A DNA stretch of 29,175 nt. Source: Hymenopellis radicata. Lineage: Eukaryota > Basidiomycota > Agaricomycetes > Agaricales > Physalacriaceae. A model generated the notes under the pieces. That model did no database searches. It was not told the origin of the DNA and was given only the letters and a program-made list of their open reading frames with translations. This document shows, piece by piece, positions 1-9,576 of this stretch. The stretch covers positions 1 through 29,175 of the forward strand of contig JADNRX010000619.1 in assembly GCA_015501595.1 (NCBI GenBank), written 5' to 3'. Position 1 is the first letter of the stretch. Each line of letters begins with the position of its first letter. Both the position numbers and the translations under genes were made by a program.

Positions 1-786
1 CGAGAGGGCGAATGTACCGTCGGCGAAGCCAAGGTTTCGCGAGGATCATCGAAACGCGAATCATAGCACAGCCCGAATGCCGTGTACAGTGAACAGATCC
101 CAGGACCGATATCCTGTGTCATCCAAACGAAAGTGTCCGACGAGAACAGTGTCCGACGAGAACAAGCGATCTCTGGTTTTCGCCACATTAAGACTTCCAT
201 GCTTTTGGATCGGTACGTGTGGCGACAAAACTCGTAGACCTTCCCTTGACGTTCCCTTGCCTTCCCCTGTCAGTTAGTATTTTACATCGCGCAGGGTAGC
301 AACATGTGCCACCTAGAGTAACCATGTGAGAGGACGGGATAATAACGTTTAGCATGCTTTGATTGCGACCGTTGTCCACTCTGTTTTAATGAGTCGTCAA
401 CGTGAGTAAGAGGCGGAGCAGGCCTCCGACAACTTACTTCTGGAAGTAGACTTTCAGATATCTGTCCAATGATACACCTCATGGTGAATGACTCACTATG
501 AGTGCTGGTGAGTAGAGTCGGTGGTTTGTCGGTTGTCAGAACCTGGTCAGAATCAATGGACTTCATTTCATCGCTAAACGTTTACGACGGATTTTCTGGG
601 GTCTCAGCGGCAAGCCTTGATATGTCGTGGCACTAAGAGCGTTATTAACTCGTGAGCGCTCAGTCAGAAAACAAGAGAAGCATTCGTACCAACGTGCTCA
701 GAGCAGTTTTCGCATCACAGCGCTACACTCTTCGCAAAGGGATGAAGATATCGTGAATCGTGATGGTATTGAAGCCAATCAAATGT
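1..786. other. No supported gene; flank of oxidase gene
   Basis: I see no convincing coding exon here. Open frames on both strands are under 100 codons and show no recognisable motif. A perfect 16-bp tandem duplication lies at 132-147 and 148-163 (unit AGTGTCCGACGAGAAC). The right end should hold the 3' untranslated region of the minus-strand oxidase gene that stops at 787. The first 80 bases are open on the minus strand and could belong to an exon cut by the window edge, but nothing identifies it. Confidence 0.5.
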
Positions 787-2475
787 TTACATGCGGTACT
801 TGGTCAGATATCGGTCAGGAAGCCAGGTGGGCACGACGCATGGCTTGCCCTCCATTTCGGCAATGATCATCGAGGCGACAGCTTCAGCGCTAGGTTACGT
901 GTTAGTATGTGCTTCCACAGTTAAGAAGCGACAAGCGAACCAGGCAAACGTTCGGGCATTCCATGTCCAGAAAATCCAGCCGCTATGAACTGCCTTGATT
1001 TTTCAACGGGCCCACCTACATAAACGCCGTGAGGATGAATGAGCACTCCCAAGATTGGAGACACCTACAAATGGATCCTTGGACTTCGTGTACCCATAAT
1101 TCCCGTCTGACGAGCGTGAGTTGAGTCCTTCAAGTTCAACGCACTACTCACCCATTCCATATCAGGCTCAGTCTTCTGCACGCCCTCAAAAACACTAGGC
1201 AGAAAGTCTCTCAACGCCTCGCCCGCCCGCTCATTGACGGACGCATCGTCAGTGACATAATATTCGAAACCAGGTCCTGCGGCTTCTCGCCCTCCTCCAA
1301 GGATGACAAGTGGGTTCCCTGGGTCGCCACCAGGGCGTGGAAACCAGTACTCGAATCCTTCGTTCCCATCCCACGACGTGACACTTCCCAATGAAAGCGC
1401 CTTGACGGCGATGACCTGACCTCTCGTAGGAATGATGCCCTCGGGGCCGTGTAAGAAAAGGCAGTAGATGACTAGCGTACGCGTTTGTGGCATGGATAAC
1501 GTATTTACACGTTATCGTGCCTCTTCGGGTATGTAGGTCCCATTTGTCGGGGGTGGTAGAGGCCGAAATGGAGGTCACTGGCGTGTTAGTATGAAGACAG
1601 AGCCCACCAGGCCCGGCGTCAAGCTGACGCTTTGCGATATTGTAAAGTTCGGTGACGAATTTGAGAGGCCAAAGGTTGTATCCGTCGAATTTGACAGCAG
1701 GATATGGCGTTCTGTGAACCTAAAAGGATCATGAGTGGAAGATAATGTATGAAGGACAGAACTCAATACCTTGTGCATTTCCTCCTTTGTATACCATCGC
1801 ACACTGGTAAGGTCGATGCCAGCCTCTTTGGCCTGTCTAAAGTCTTCACGCGATTGATGTTCCTCTTCCTCCGTGAAGAACAGAGTCGCATGGCCGCCAT
1901 GAACGAGATCCACGGTATTGGCGAGACCATGGTCTTCGATGATCTTGACAATGGCGCGCGCCGTGTAATTCTCGAGCTGGTATCCTCGGACGGCCTGTTC
2001 GATGCCATACAACTTGGCTTGTGCACTGAACGCTTCGAACACGGCGGTGGTCAAATGGCCACCATTACGACCTGGATATCCTTTAAAAAAAATACAAAGA
2101 TAAGGAACGAAATTGACACACCAGTCGCCCCGGAACCTGAGATGCAATCAACACTCGCAAAAGGCAAAATCGAAGCGGCGCACAGAAATCTCTTGCTTCC
2201 AACACGGCGACCTTCAAACCAGCCTTCCTCGATAGATGATATGCCGCAGATATTCCCGTGATCCCAGAGCCGATGATGCAGACATCTGCCTCTGTGATTA
2301 GATCTCCCAATGAACCCTCCTTGGCGAGCGGGTTGGCCCCAGGCGAGTCGATCCAAAACGATTTCGTAGGATTGGAAACAGGGAGGGATGCCACAGGATG
2401 ATCAGCAAGAGACAAGGATTTGAAGAAATTTTCCGATTTCTCCAATTGATGGACGGGCACAGAGAGTCGTTGCAT
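787..2475 (-). pseudogene. FAD-dependent DAO-family oxidoreductase, frame broken
   Basis: This is an FAD-linked amine/amino-acid oxidase of the DAO family, the Agaricomycete type related to gamma-glutamylputrescine and sarcosine oxidases. Visible motifs in order are the Rossmann GSGITG near residue 70, SGATGRNGGH across a 15-nt micro-exon, the HATNAYA and IPTRGQV blocks, EW-TGIMG, a DPFVG block, GHGMP and a C-terminal CAEAVASMI helix. Introns I can place are 2137-2183, 2072-2121, 1720-1769, 1107-1151 and 890-940, the last with a TACTAAC branch site. The start at 2475 was chosen because the in-frame ATG at 2576 adds unlike sequence. Homology changes frame four times: near 1452 (one extra T in a T4 run), 1093 (one base missing), 1058-1064 (shift back) and 955 (one C missing). 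As written the frame ends at TAG 1065-1067. Conserved sequence continues to TAA at 787, so this is either a recent pseudogene or an error-rich assembly. Confidence 0.85.
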
Positions 2476-2484
2476 GGCAAGATA

Positions 2485-2501
2485 CGGATGTTCGGACCGA
2501 A
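2485..2501. promoter_or_regulatory. Candidate Zn-cluster-type site before oxidase
   Basis: The 17-mer CGGATGTTCGGACCGAA contains the 11-bp near-palindrome TTCGGACCGAA and a CGG-N5-CGG direct repeat. It lies about 10 bp upstream of the oxidase start at 2475. The identical 17-mer occurs upstream of the DUF92 gene at 8631-8647. CGG/CCG triplets are the half-sites of fungal Zn2Cys6 regulators, so a binding role is an inference from composition and repetition. Confidence 0.35.
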
Positions 2502-2702
2502 GCTAGAGCCAACAAGTTGGCAGAAAGAGAAACAAACCAGGTAAGGTATCCATCCACGCATCACTGCTGACTTCATTCTGCATTAGGGGACACGATGAGG
2601 TGTTCAGGGAGGTTTTCAAACATGACAATAACAGGATGAAAAAACTGGCCTTTCGAAGCGTCACATCACGTGGCGTAACTGTGACGGTGTTTCGGGAACA
2701 CG

Positions 2703-3159
2703 ATCATCTTTAGGGTGGGGGAAATAAGTGGAGGTTTTTTACCAAAACACTTATTTACATGTAAATTACAGTAAATTACCTGGTAAATTACATGGCCGGC
2801 CGAGGGTCAGATTTCGGGTGGTAATTTACCTGTCACGTGCACCCGCCCGGGCCGCCACCAACCCATTTCCGGACATATATCAGTGTCGGCACAAGCCCGA
2901 CTAGTCGAGAGAGGGGCTGTAGTGCCCTGAAGCTAACCAGTGGCCTGGGATAACTCAGAGAGCTATTTTAACAGCATTTTCTGAAGCAATTTTGAGAGAT
3001 TTTGGAAGGAAATTTGCGCCACCAATACGTGTCACGTGACCATCACGTGCGAGGTAAATTACCTGGTAAATAAGTAAATTACATGGCCTCTGGCGGGCCG
3101 CTGGTAATTTACTGGTAAATAAGTGAGCTCGGACTTATTTCCCCCACCCTAATCATCTT
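2703..3159. mobile_element. hAT-type MITE with 8-bp target duplication
   Basis: The element body is 2711-3151 (441 bp), bounded by perfect 19-bp inverted repeats TAGGGTGGGGGAAATAAGT. Both sides carry the direct repeat ATCATCTT (2703-2710 and 3152-3159), the 8-bp target duplication typical of hAT transposition. Subterminal parts are packed with copies of GTAAATTAC and its complement GGTAATTTAC, as expected for hAT transposase-binding repeats. Three CACGTG palindromes lie inside (about 2834, 3033 and 3044). There is no ORF, so the element is non-autonomous and would need a transposase supplied elsewhere. Intact ends and duplication suggest a fairly recent insertion. Confidence 0.9.
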
Positions 3160-3199
3160 CTTACCAGTGATTGTGTTTGTCATATCTTAAATATCTCTT

Positions 3200-4062
3200 A
3201 CAGCTCCCAACAACCCATCTCGCTCACCTCGCGTTGCTGGTGTCCGAGGATCTGTATAATGCTCACCACAGCTCTTGGTTCGCAGATCTCGACCTTATGG
3301 TGTCTTCTTTTTCCAGCCCAGACACACCCGTTCCGGCACTCCAATCACTCAGCTGTCAGCGGATGCCATCGACTTTGCAGTCAGGTCCATCAAGCGCGCA
3401 CAACACACCGCTTTGGACGCAAAAATCCAGCACTCCATTTCGCTCTATCTGCTTCACAGTCGCCTCGAGCCACAGAAGGACGGACCGGCAAAACACATCA
3501 CTTCCTGCATTCGACATTACTTGACAGGCGTCGCGATCGCGGACCACCGCTTCGCAATGACGAGAATCCTTCTTGGGGCTCATAACTTGCACGGCGTGCA
3601 CTCTGGTAACTCACAAGCGAGCACCGAATTTCAACAATGCCGCATGTGTCACAATCATCTCGAAACACCAGAACATATGTTGCTCCAGTGCAATGCGGAC
3701 AACGACACAACGCGGATTCGCGACGAATTCTTCAGCCACCTGTCACAGACGACTCATCCACGATTCGTGCCGGTCTCTTTTACCGACAACGCCGCGTTGT
3801 TTTGGCTGAAGGCGGTCATGTTCGAGTGGGCCGCCGCACCCGTCGTGGCGCGATGGATCTATCACACGTGCCGTAAATGGAAGGCCTTGTCATTGCTACC
3901 ATCAGAAGTAAATGCAGAGATACGACAGCAACACGATGACGGCGACGATGGTTAGTTTTGGGGGTAAACTCAGTTAGTTGCATTTTGTATTAGGTAATAG
4001 GTTGGCCGCCCAGTCCTCGAGGGGACCTCTTGGGTGTAATACTACTACTACTACTACTATTA
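3200..4062 (+). mobile_element. 5'-truncated non-LTR retrotransposon (LINE) 3' end
   Basis: The open frame 3275-3955 encodes the C-terminal tail of a LINE reverse-transcriptase polyprotein. It ends with a zinc knuckle of the form C-x2-C-x8-H-x4-C (starting CRMCHN near 3644) followed by a tryptophan-rich tail. The same frame upstream is closed by a stop near 3257, so the copy is 5'-truncated and degenerate; the reverse-transcriptase and endonuclease domains are absent. About 90 bp of 3' untranslated sequence follows and ends in an ACT/TAC microsatellite (4041-4059), the kind of repeated tail used by several LINE clades instead of poly(A). I could not define the 5' junction or target duplication. 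The family (Tad/L1-like) is inferred. Confidence 0.75.
4041..4059. repeat. ACT trinucleotide microsatellite (LINE tail)
   Basis: About six units of ACT/TAC directly follow the LINE 3' untranslated region and most likely form its 3' tail. The minus-strand MLKL-like gene ends within about 12 bp of it, so the insertion sits immediately 3' of that gene. Confidence 0.7.
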
Positions 4063-4070
4063 CATGGGTA

Positions 4071-6460
4071 TTATGGCGCACCATTGTCAAGGACAAATTG
4101 CTTGAAATATATATTGACGCCAGCTAGTAACGAACCAAGTGGCGGACCAAAGAATGCACCGCTACTTAATCGGCGCGCCAAGTACTCATAGTACTCATCA
4201 TCCATAGCCACATCGAAGTCGACGGATCTCGCAGAGTGCGGTGTATAACAAGGTCTTTTTCCGACTACCATGGCTATCTATGCTGGGAGAGTGAATAATA
4301 TAAAGCAAGACAATCATCGTACTAGACAACACCAAAGCGCGAAACATGCTCGGGTCACTTGACCGTATCATATCAGTCCGCATTCTCCACTTCCACAAAA
4401 GCTTGACCGTCTCCGTACCCAGCGCCATGCATCTAACGCGAAGGAGTAAACCATCAATCGGCCGAGAAGTGATCATGCTACGAACCTTTACTAGAATCAT
4501 ATCGAGTTTTCTATCGGTTGTGTCCAGCTTCCTGTGGGTCGTATCCAGCTTGCCATCCATCCTCGTCTGAACCTTGTATATATCGTCGACACGCGACATG
4601 AGCCTTGCCTGCATCGTGCTGAGATCATAGAGTAATCGAGTCGTCGTGATATCGTTGCCAATCTTTGGGAGTGTGAGACAGAATTCGGTAGGTAGTAAAC
4701 ATGTAGAACGGAAACCTGAAAGGAGATCCGCGCATTATCCACTTGCGCGCGCAGTTCTTGAACCTGGGCTTTGATCTTTCCACGCGAGACGAAGCACTTC
4801 GGGCCCCAGAGCTTCGACATTTTCTGAATTTTTTGGTTAACTTCACCAATGATGCTATAAGCCAAGTCAGACACGAGCGGCGACATCTGGATGTGGATCG
4901 TACACAGATAGATCTTGATTTCTGTCCCGCTTCTAGTAGACCTGGACCCAATCTCGGTGACAATCGCCAGCGTAATACACGCCGTGTGTTCTGCAAGAGC
5001 CTTGCACTCGTCGCGGGCGGCGCGCGCACCCTGTCGTGAACGCACCCGTTAGTGTCAAGTGTGTAATGACACCGTTCACTCACCTCTGCAGCTTGGACGA
5101 TCTTCCGTAGGATTCCGCATGTACCTTCAAGGACGTCCCCGAGCACTGGCACCAGTTTCGCAACGCTCTCCGCTACATCGAGGCATGTAATAAGGTTGGT
5201 AATAGTAGTTGGTCCAAAGGTTGATGTCGAATCAGAGGAACCGGAGGAGCCGCCGACTCTATGAAGCTTCGAGAGTGCTTCAACACGAGCGGTCATCTCT
5301 CGGAAGTACGGTAGGCTAATCTGCATGACGTCCGCAAGATCCTTCCATGCTCTGCCCGGTGAAAGGTCAAGGAGAATCCTTTCGTCAAACAAACTTGAGG
5401 TGAACGAGAGGTAGTACATCCTTTGACCGGGAATGTACAAGTTGTGGAGGCCCCACCAGTCGGCGTCAGTCCAAGCTCTTGTGCTGCACTTGATGACAAT
5501 GAGCAGCGCTTGCAGTCTCTCATAAGAGGTGGCCGGCGCCTACAAAACAGACTCCATGAGCAACTCATTGCAACATAACATATACTCACCGAGCCGCCCG
5601 AACCATGCGTCGGCCGAAGGGAAACTTGAAACCAACGCCAGAGCTCTCTTGCCACTCCCCCTACGATCTCAGCGAGTACAGCCAGAGCATCCAGGCTCCT
5701 CTCTTGAACATCCAACAGTGCACCAAGCCAATGCCAATACTCAGTTTCCGAAACCCATCCTTTCAAGTTATCCAATGAAGTCCCCAAAAGATCTTTGACG
5801 TCGCTAAAGCATCAGTGTGAGAGGTGTACACCATGCAGGGATTGCCAAGCTACAAACCTTGACTCGATGGGCTTCCAATCCCATGCCCAATAGGAACGGT
5901 CTCCAGAGTCTATGAGCTGAACAATCTCGATATTCTCATTCGAACCTGTGGCCTCGTCATCCTCATCCGAACAGTCCTCCTCCGCGTCTTCATCTGAAAT
6001 ATAGGAACAACAACTTTTCCAGTAAGATTCCTCATCCTCAATACGAGCATCGTGTCCGCCATCGTCAGCTACGTCCGCAGTCCAGTGAGAGCAGTCGGCC
6101 GTGCAGCTGTCCTGCCAGTGAACGGGCATGATGAGAGTAAGACGAAAGCGAGGGGATGCTGTTGATGGAATCATCCGTGCATGTAGATAACACAGCATTG
6201 ATAGCTGTATATGCTGGCATCCCGTGCAATACGACTTCGGGAACAGCAGAGCTCAGCATTCGCACCACGTTCAACACACAGTCCGAAATTGTCGGTTTCT
6301 GGCTAAACAGCGGATGAGACCAAGTAACTTTACCGTACATCGCTTTTTCCGCCTTTGATGAGAAACTCCAGACTCGGAAGAGCATGACCCCATGGGATGT
6401 ACGAGGTGGGCTCGACGGAGGGATGAAAGGCACGAGAAGACGAGCAGAAATGGAGCGCAC
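4071..6460 (-). CDS. MLKL-NTD/HeLo-like four-helix-bundle protein
   Basis: A seven-exon model fits: 6194-6460, 5858-6111, 5590-5803, 5084-5539, 4716-5030, 4323-4662 and 4071-4273, giving about 682 residues with all phases consistent. Residues ~1-90 are unrecognised. Residues ~105-150 are strongly acidic (E/D-rich). A W-rich alpha-helical region follows. From ~350 to ~505 there is a helical bundle with the pattern ITNLITCLDVAESV, CGILRKIVQAAE and ECKALAEHTACITLAIV, which resembles the N-terminal adaptor bundle (MLKL_NTD) common at the front of Agaricomycete NLR-like and kinase proteins. A heptad-like coiled coil (KLDTTHRKLDTTDRKLD) comes next. No kinase, NACHT or TPR domain follows. If the last intron (4274-4322) is not used, the protein ends at 4198 (656 aa) and keeps a hydrophobic stretch at 4290-4340. 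Such bundles in other proteins oligomerise or act at membranes in cell death; that role here is inference. Confidence 0.65.
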
Positions 6461-6613
6461 AGCTTAGTAGTAGAATCCTAGTCTTCAGAGTAACAAGGAG
6501 GTGAATCGGCGGACGAACTGTGAGAAACGGATAGCTTCGTGACTCGTCATTCTACTTCGCCAATGGTTCTGTCATTGAAATGAGACGGGCACCACTCGAG
6601 GTGTCATGAAGCC

Positions 6614-6957
6614 TTACGCACACAGATCGAAGATATTCGCGGTGTGTGTAGTAGGCTGATTGGACGTTGTACCAATCGCGTTGAGGATAGCCAGTGTTAT
6701 GCACGCCGTGTGTTTCGCGAGAGCATTGCATTCGCCGCGGGCTGCACGAGCATCCTTTGGAGAACGAAGTCAGCGGTAGGTAGGTACTTCGGGAGGCTAC
6801 TAACCTCTGCAGCTTTGACAATCTTCCGCAAGACGCCGCACCCACCTTCGAGGACGTTTCCAACAACACTCTCCGCTACATCGAGGCACAAGATGATGTT
6901 TGCCATGTTCGTCGGTCCGAAGATCGATGCCGAGTCAGAAGAACTGGAATCCGACAA
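6614..6957 (-). CDS. Truncated paralogue of the helical-bundle gene
   Basis: Two exons (6805-6957 and 6614-6754, intron 6755-6804) encode 97 residues. The protein starts in an S-rich segment, then has ANIILCLDVAESV, GGCGVLRKIVKAAE and ECNALAKHTACITLAIL. These match the first helices of the neighbouring bundle protein, and the splice site after the ..AAE codon is at the identical position. Relative to the neighbour it lacks the N-terminal ~345 residues, has an internal deletion after ESV (about eight residues) and stops after the second helix block, before the coiled coil. It is therefore a partial tandem duplicate: a decaying copy or a short helix-only protein. The frame is intact and both splice sites are canonical, so expression is possible. 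Confidence 0.6.
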
Positions 6958-7309
6958 TTAATGTTGGGCGGGGCATGACATCTAACATAGCGGCCAACAC
7001 CAAGGTTTCAAGAGCTCAACCGACTTTGCCTTCAAGAGTTGTACGATGACGTTCGCATTTTCGTTCTGGGGGAATGTCCTTCAGAGCTGGATACAGAGTG
7101 AGCGTTCGTAATAAATGAGATGAGGAGTTCACCTTTCTATGTTGAAGTTGAGTCAAGACAGGTTTAGTTCTTCTGCGCCTCGTATTCTCGATCTTCCGTT
7201 TCATCCGTCACGACGATCGTTCATCCAGACGTGTGCCTTTGAGTTATTCAGAATTCCGCGGTAGCCGCTCCTCTGAGACGAAGACAGTCCAGAAAGTTCA
7301 TACCAACGC
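6958..7309. other. Intergenic, no gene seen
   Basis: Short open frames only. The stretch would hold the promoter of the truncated helical-bundle copy on the minus strand. No TATA-like element or motif stands out. Confidence 0.4.
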
Positions 7310-7558
7310 TTATGATGGGTTTAAGTCAACTAATGATTGATCACATACATGCAATCCTAGAGCGCGTACTCGGGTAAAGAGCACCTGACGGTCAAGGATT
7401 CCCCAAGCTTCATTCCTAGACGAGGATGATGGGCACGCTTGAGGCAGAGTCTCCCGCCAATCGATATCGACCAACAGGCCGCCTTCCTTGATCTTGGCCA
7501 TATCAAACGCTGCGAGGTCCTCCAGACTAGTCTTCGGCGCGTCAGACGTCATGTGCAC
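7310..7558 (-). CDS. Short hypothetical ORF, possible exon fragment
   Basis: An 82-residue open frame of ordinary composition, with a stretch around AAFDMAKIKEGG and a D-x-D-W-R-E segment, reads like a fragment of a real protein. I do not recognise the family. It follows the carrier-domain relic on the same strand, but the sequence between (7559-7739) has stops in this frame, and nothing in it resembles the reductase or thioesterase domains that normally follow a carrier domain. It could be an isolated exon of a decayed gene. Confidence 0.25.
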   Translation of the reverse strand: MHMTSDAPKTSLEDLAAFDMAKIKEGGLLVDIDWRETLPQACPSSSSRNEAWGILDRQVLFTRVRALGLHVCDQSLVDLNPS

Positions 7559-7739
7559 GCCCCACAGTGCGCTGTGGAACTTGTGTGTGCAATGTGCATG
7601 CGGTAAAGTCTACGAGGATGCCTCCCACGCCTGGGAGGTGTATTGATTAACTACTCTATTGAAGGAGGAATATCGTGAGGGTGGACTTACCGTGGAATAC
7701 TCTAAGCGGCGGTTCGCCCTTTCCTGTACTAGCACAAAA

Positions 7740-8087
7740 CTATACTATCGTGCGACCAGTGAATCGAGCCGGATACTCTTCGTTCGTGATGTGAACCAGC
7801 CTCTCTTCCCAGAACCCACACATCAGCCCCCGTATCGTCGGATGTTCAAACACGAAATTGGCGGGCATCCCTCTTACGGCGTTGACACCTGTCGGGACGT
7901 GCGCAGGATCCCCATGATTGAGTTCCGAATGGATGTTGCGACGAGACTTTATCTATATTAGTGCATGTTATGCATGATGGAGGATGAAATACCTATCAGC
8001 CCCACTCGCAAAGATATCATAGTCGTCGTCTTCGATAGTGAGGCTCATAGCGCTACAGACTATCTTGCGAACAGAGATCGCGGATCT
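7740..8087 (-). pseudogene. Relic of acyl/peptidyl carrier protein domain
   Basis: The minus strand holds the remains of a phosphopantetheine-binding carrier domain like those in NRPS-like adenylate-forming reductases. Exon sequence before 7993 reads ..SLTIEDDDYDIFASGAD. Removing an intron at 7947-7992 (branch CACTAAT) joins GAD to SLVATSIRNSIMGILR, which restores the G-x-D-S-L motif with the serine that carries the 4'-phosphopantetheine arm. After ..QVSTP the frame shifts by one base near 7877 and continues as MPANFVFEHPTIRG, the usual third-helix block of these domains, before a stop at 7740-7742. An in-frame stop closes the 5' side just beyond 8080. No adenylation or reductase domain flanks it, so this is an isolated, frame-broken fragment of a larger biosynthetic enzyme. 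Confidence 0.6.
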
Positions 8088-8630
8088 CGGAGGCGTATAA
8101 ACTCAACGCGTATAACGAGCAGAACTTGACATCATGCGCAAACAGTTCTCCAACGAGCGTTGGGAGTGGGCAGATTGAGTCTAGTTGGGCGGGGGCATCA
8201 CCGGGGAAGACTCACCCACATCTTGAAGGACTCACATACCTCGACAAAAAGCGACACACAGAAAATCAACTCGCATCTAGTCGCCTGCAGCGCGTCTTCG
8301 AGAACGCGTTCGCGAGGGAGAGTGAGCCATCCAATGGCGGAACGACGAGTCACGAAAGTGGTTAACTTTCCATTGTGCGATGAGAAAATCTGGTTTCTAT
8401 TTAAATCTACGGGCGGCGACTAACATTAGGTTAAAGGATATCAAACACGTACGGTGGCAACGCTGGAGGGGAATAGAGCATTTGAACTATTTACTTATAG
8501 CTGCGCGCGCCCGAAGAAGTCATCTTGGGAGATATACCTCGCTCGTATTTGGAGCATAGGGAAGCTATAGCAAGTCGAACTTGTATTTTAACTTTCTTGG
8601 TGGATTCGTCGAGGACAAGTGGTGAAGGTG
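8088..8630. other. Intergenic, promoter side of DUF92 gene
   Basis: Only short open frames (79-87 codons) without recognisable motifs. The right part must contain the promoter of the plus-strand DUF92 gene. Confidence 0.4.
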
Positions 8631-8647
8631 CGGATGTTCGGACCGAA
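8631..8647. promoter_or_regulatory. Second copy of CGG/CCG promoter motif
   Basis: This is an exact copy of the 17-mer at 2485-2501 (CGGATGTTCGGACCGAA), here about 65 bp upstream of the DUF92 start at 8712. It reads the same way on the plus strand as the first copy but opposite relative to its gene, which is acceptable for a near-palindromic factor site. Function is inferred. Confidence 0.35.
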
Positions 8648-8711
8648 ACCAGAACCGAGTTGATTCGCTCTTGCGCTTGACACTGTAACAACACCCCTTC
8701 CTTCTGCTGCA

Positions 8712-9576
8712 ATGTACATCCCATATATCCCTCTCGCCTGCGCCACCCTTTTAAGCGTCCATGGCCTCCGCAAAAAGAGTCTCTCACCAAGCGGCGCCGC
8801 CACCGCATTCGCCGTCGGAACCTGCATGCTGTCTGGAGCGACGCGCGTCTTTGGCGTCGCATTAATCGTCTTTTATCTCCTAGGAAGCCGTGCGACGAAA
8901 TGTGCGTCAATACCGCTGTATCCAGGATCTCTGATTTACCAAGCCAGATGGCAAGCAGCAGAAGGAGAAACTAGAAGAAGGCGAGGCGGAGGGATACCGG
9001 ACAGGCTGGCAGGTGCTCAGCAACTCTGCAGCAGCAGCAGCGTGCGGCGTAGCATGGAATTACCTATACTTCGACACCCGGCCAACGTGTAGCGTGGATC
9101 CCTCCCAAGGATATAGTCGCGCTCTCGTGTTCGGCGCCCTTGGTCACTTTGCATGCTGTCTCGGGGACACGCTGGCATCGGAATTGGGAATCCTGAGCGC
9201 CGGAAAACCTCGTTTGGTCACTACATGGCGCCCCGTACCTCCCGGCACAAATGGCGGAATGAGCGTCGGTGGGACTATAGCCTCCGTCGTGGGTGGAGCC
9301 ACGATGGGCGTGGTCATGGGTGTCGTGGTCGCGTTAGAGGGCTGCTCGTGGGCAGTGCTACCGGAGATGCTGTTATGGGGCGCGCTGGGAGGAGGCGCCG
9401 GCAGTCTCGCCGATTCGATTTTGGGCGCGACGATCCAGGAGACGCGGTATAGTGAGGAGCGCAAGATGATAACACATCATCATGGGAACGCTATTAATGG
9501 GTGGAATATCCTTACTAATAACCAGGTGAACGTCGTCTCCAGTGTACTTACGGCCATATGGATGTCGTTTGTGTAA
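8712..9576 (+). CDS. DUF92/TMEM19/VTE6-type membrane protein
   Basis: Two exons, 8712-8901 and 8948-9576 (46-nt intron, GTGCGT donor), give 272 residues. The protein is very hydrophobic with several membrane segments. It shows the family blocks GSRATK at the exon 1 end, GWQVLSNS, the LGDTLASELGIL block, a GTNGGMSVGGT loop, a Gly-rich GGAGSLADSILGATIQ segment and a C-terminal NNQVN..S motif. These place it in the DUF92/TMEM19 family. Plant VTE6 is a phytyl-phosphate kinase of this family; the fungal substrate is not known, although the conserved polar loops suggest a polyprenyl-phosphate-type activity. Acceptor 8947 was chosen because it restores the family's basic segment (KQQKEKLEEGE). The shared 17-mer lies in its promoter. 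Confidence 0.85.

Noticed and set aside
1065..1094. Tiny 29-nt GT-AG intron explaining the oxidase frame change
   Set aside because: It is shorter than any other intron here, has no branch site, and would remove the conserved DPFVG block that is readable in the other frame.
1749..2261. 170-codon plus-strand ORF
   Set aside because: It lies antisense to the DAO-family oxidase exons, whose FAD-binding motifs and splice sites are clear. It is a shadow frame.
2298..2576. Upstream start for the oxidase at 2576
   Set aside because: The extra N-terminal residues do not resemble the family and the frame differs from the MQRLSV start at 2475, which leads directly into the conserved region.
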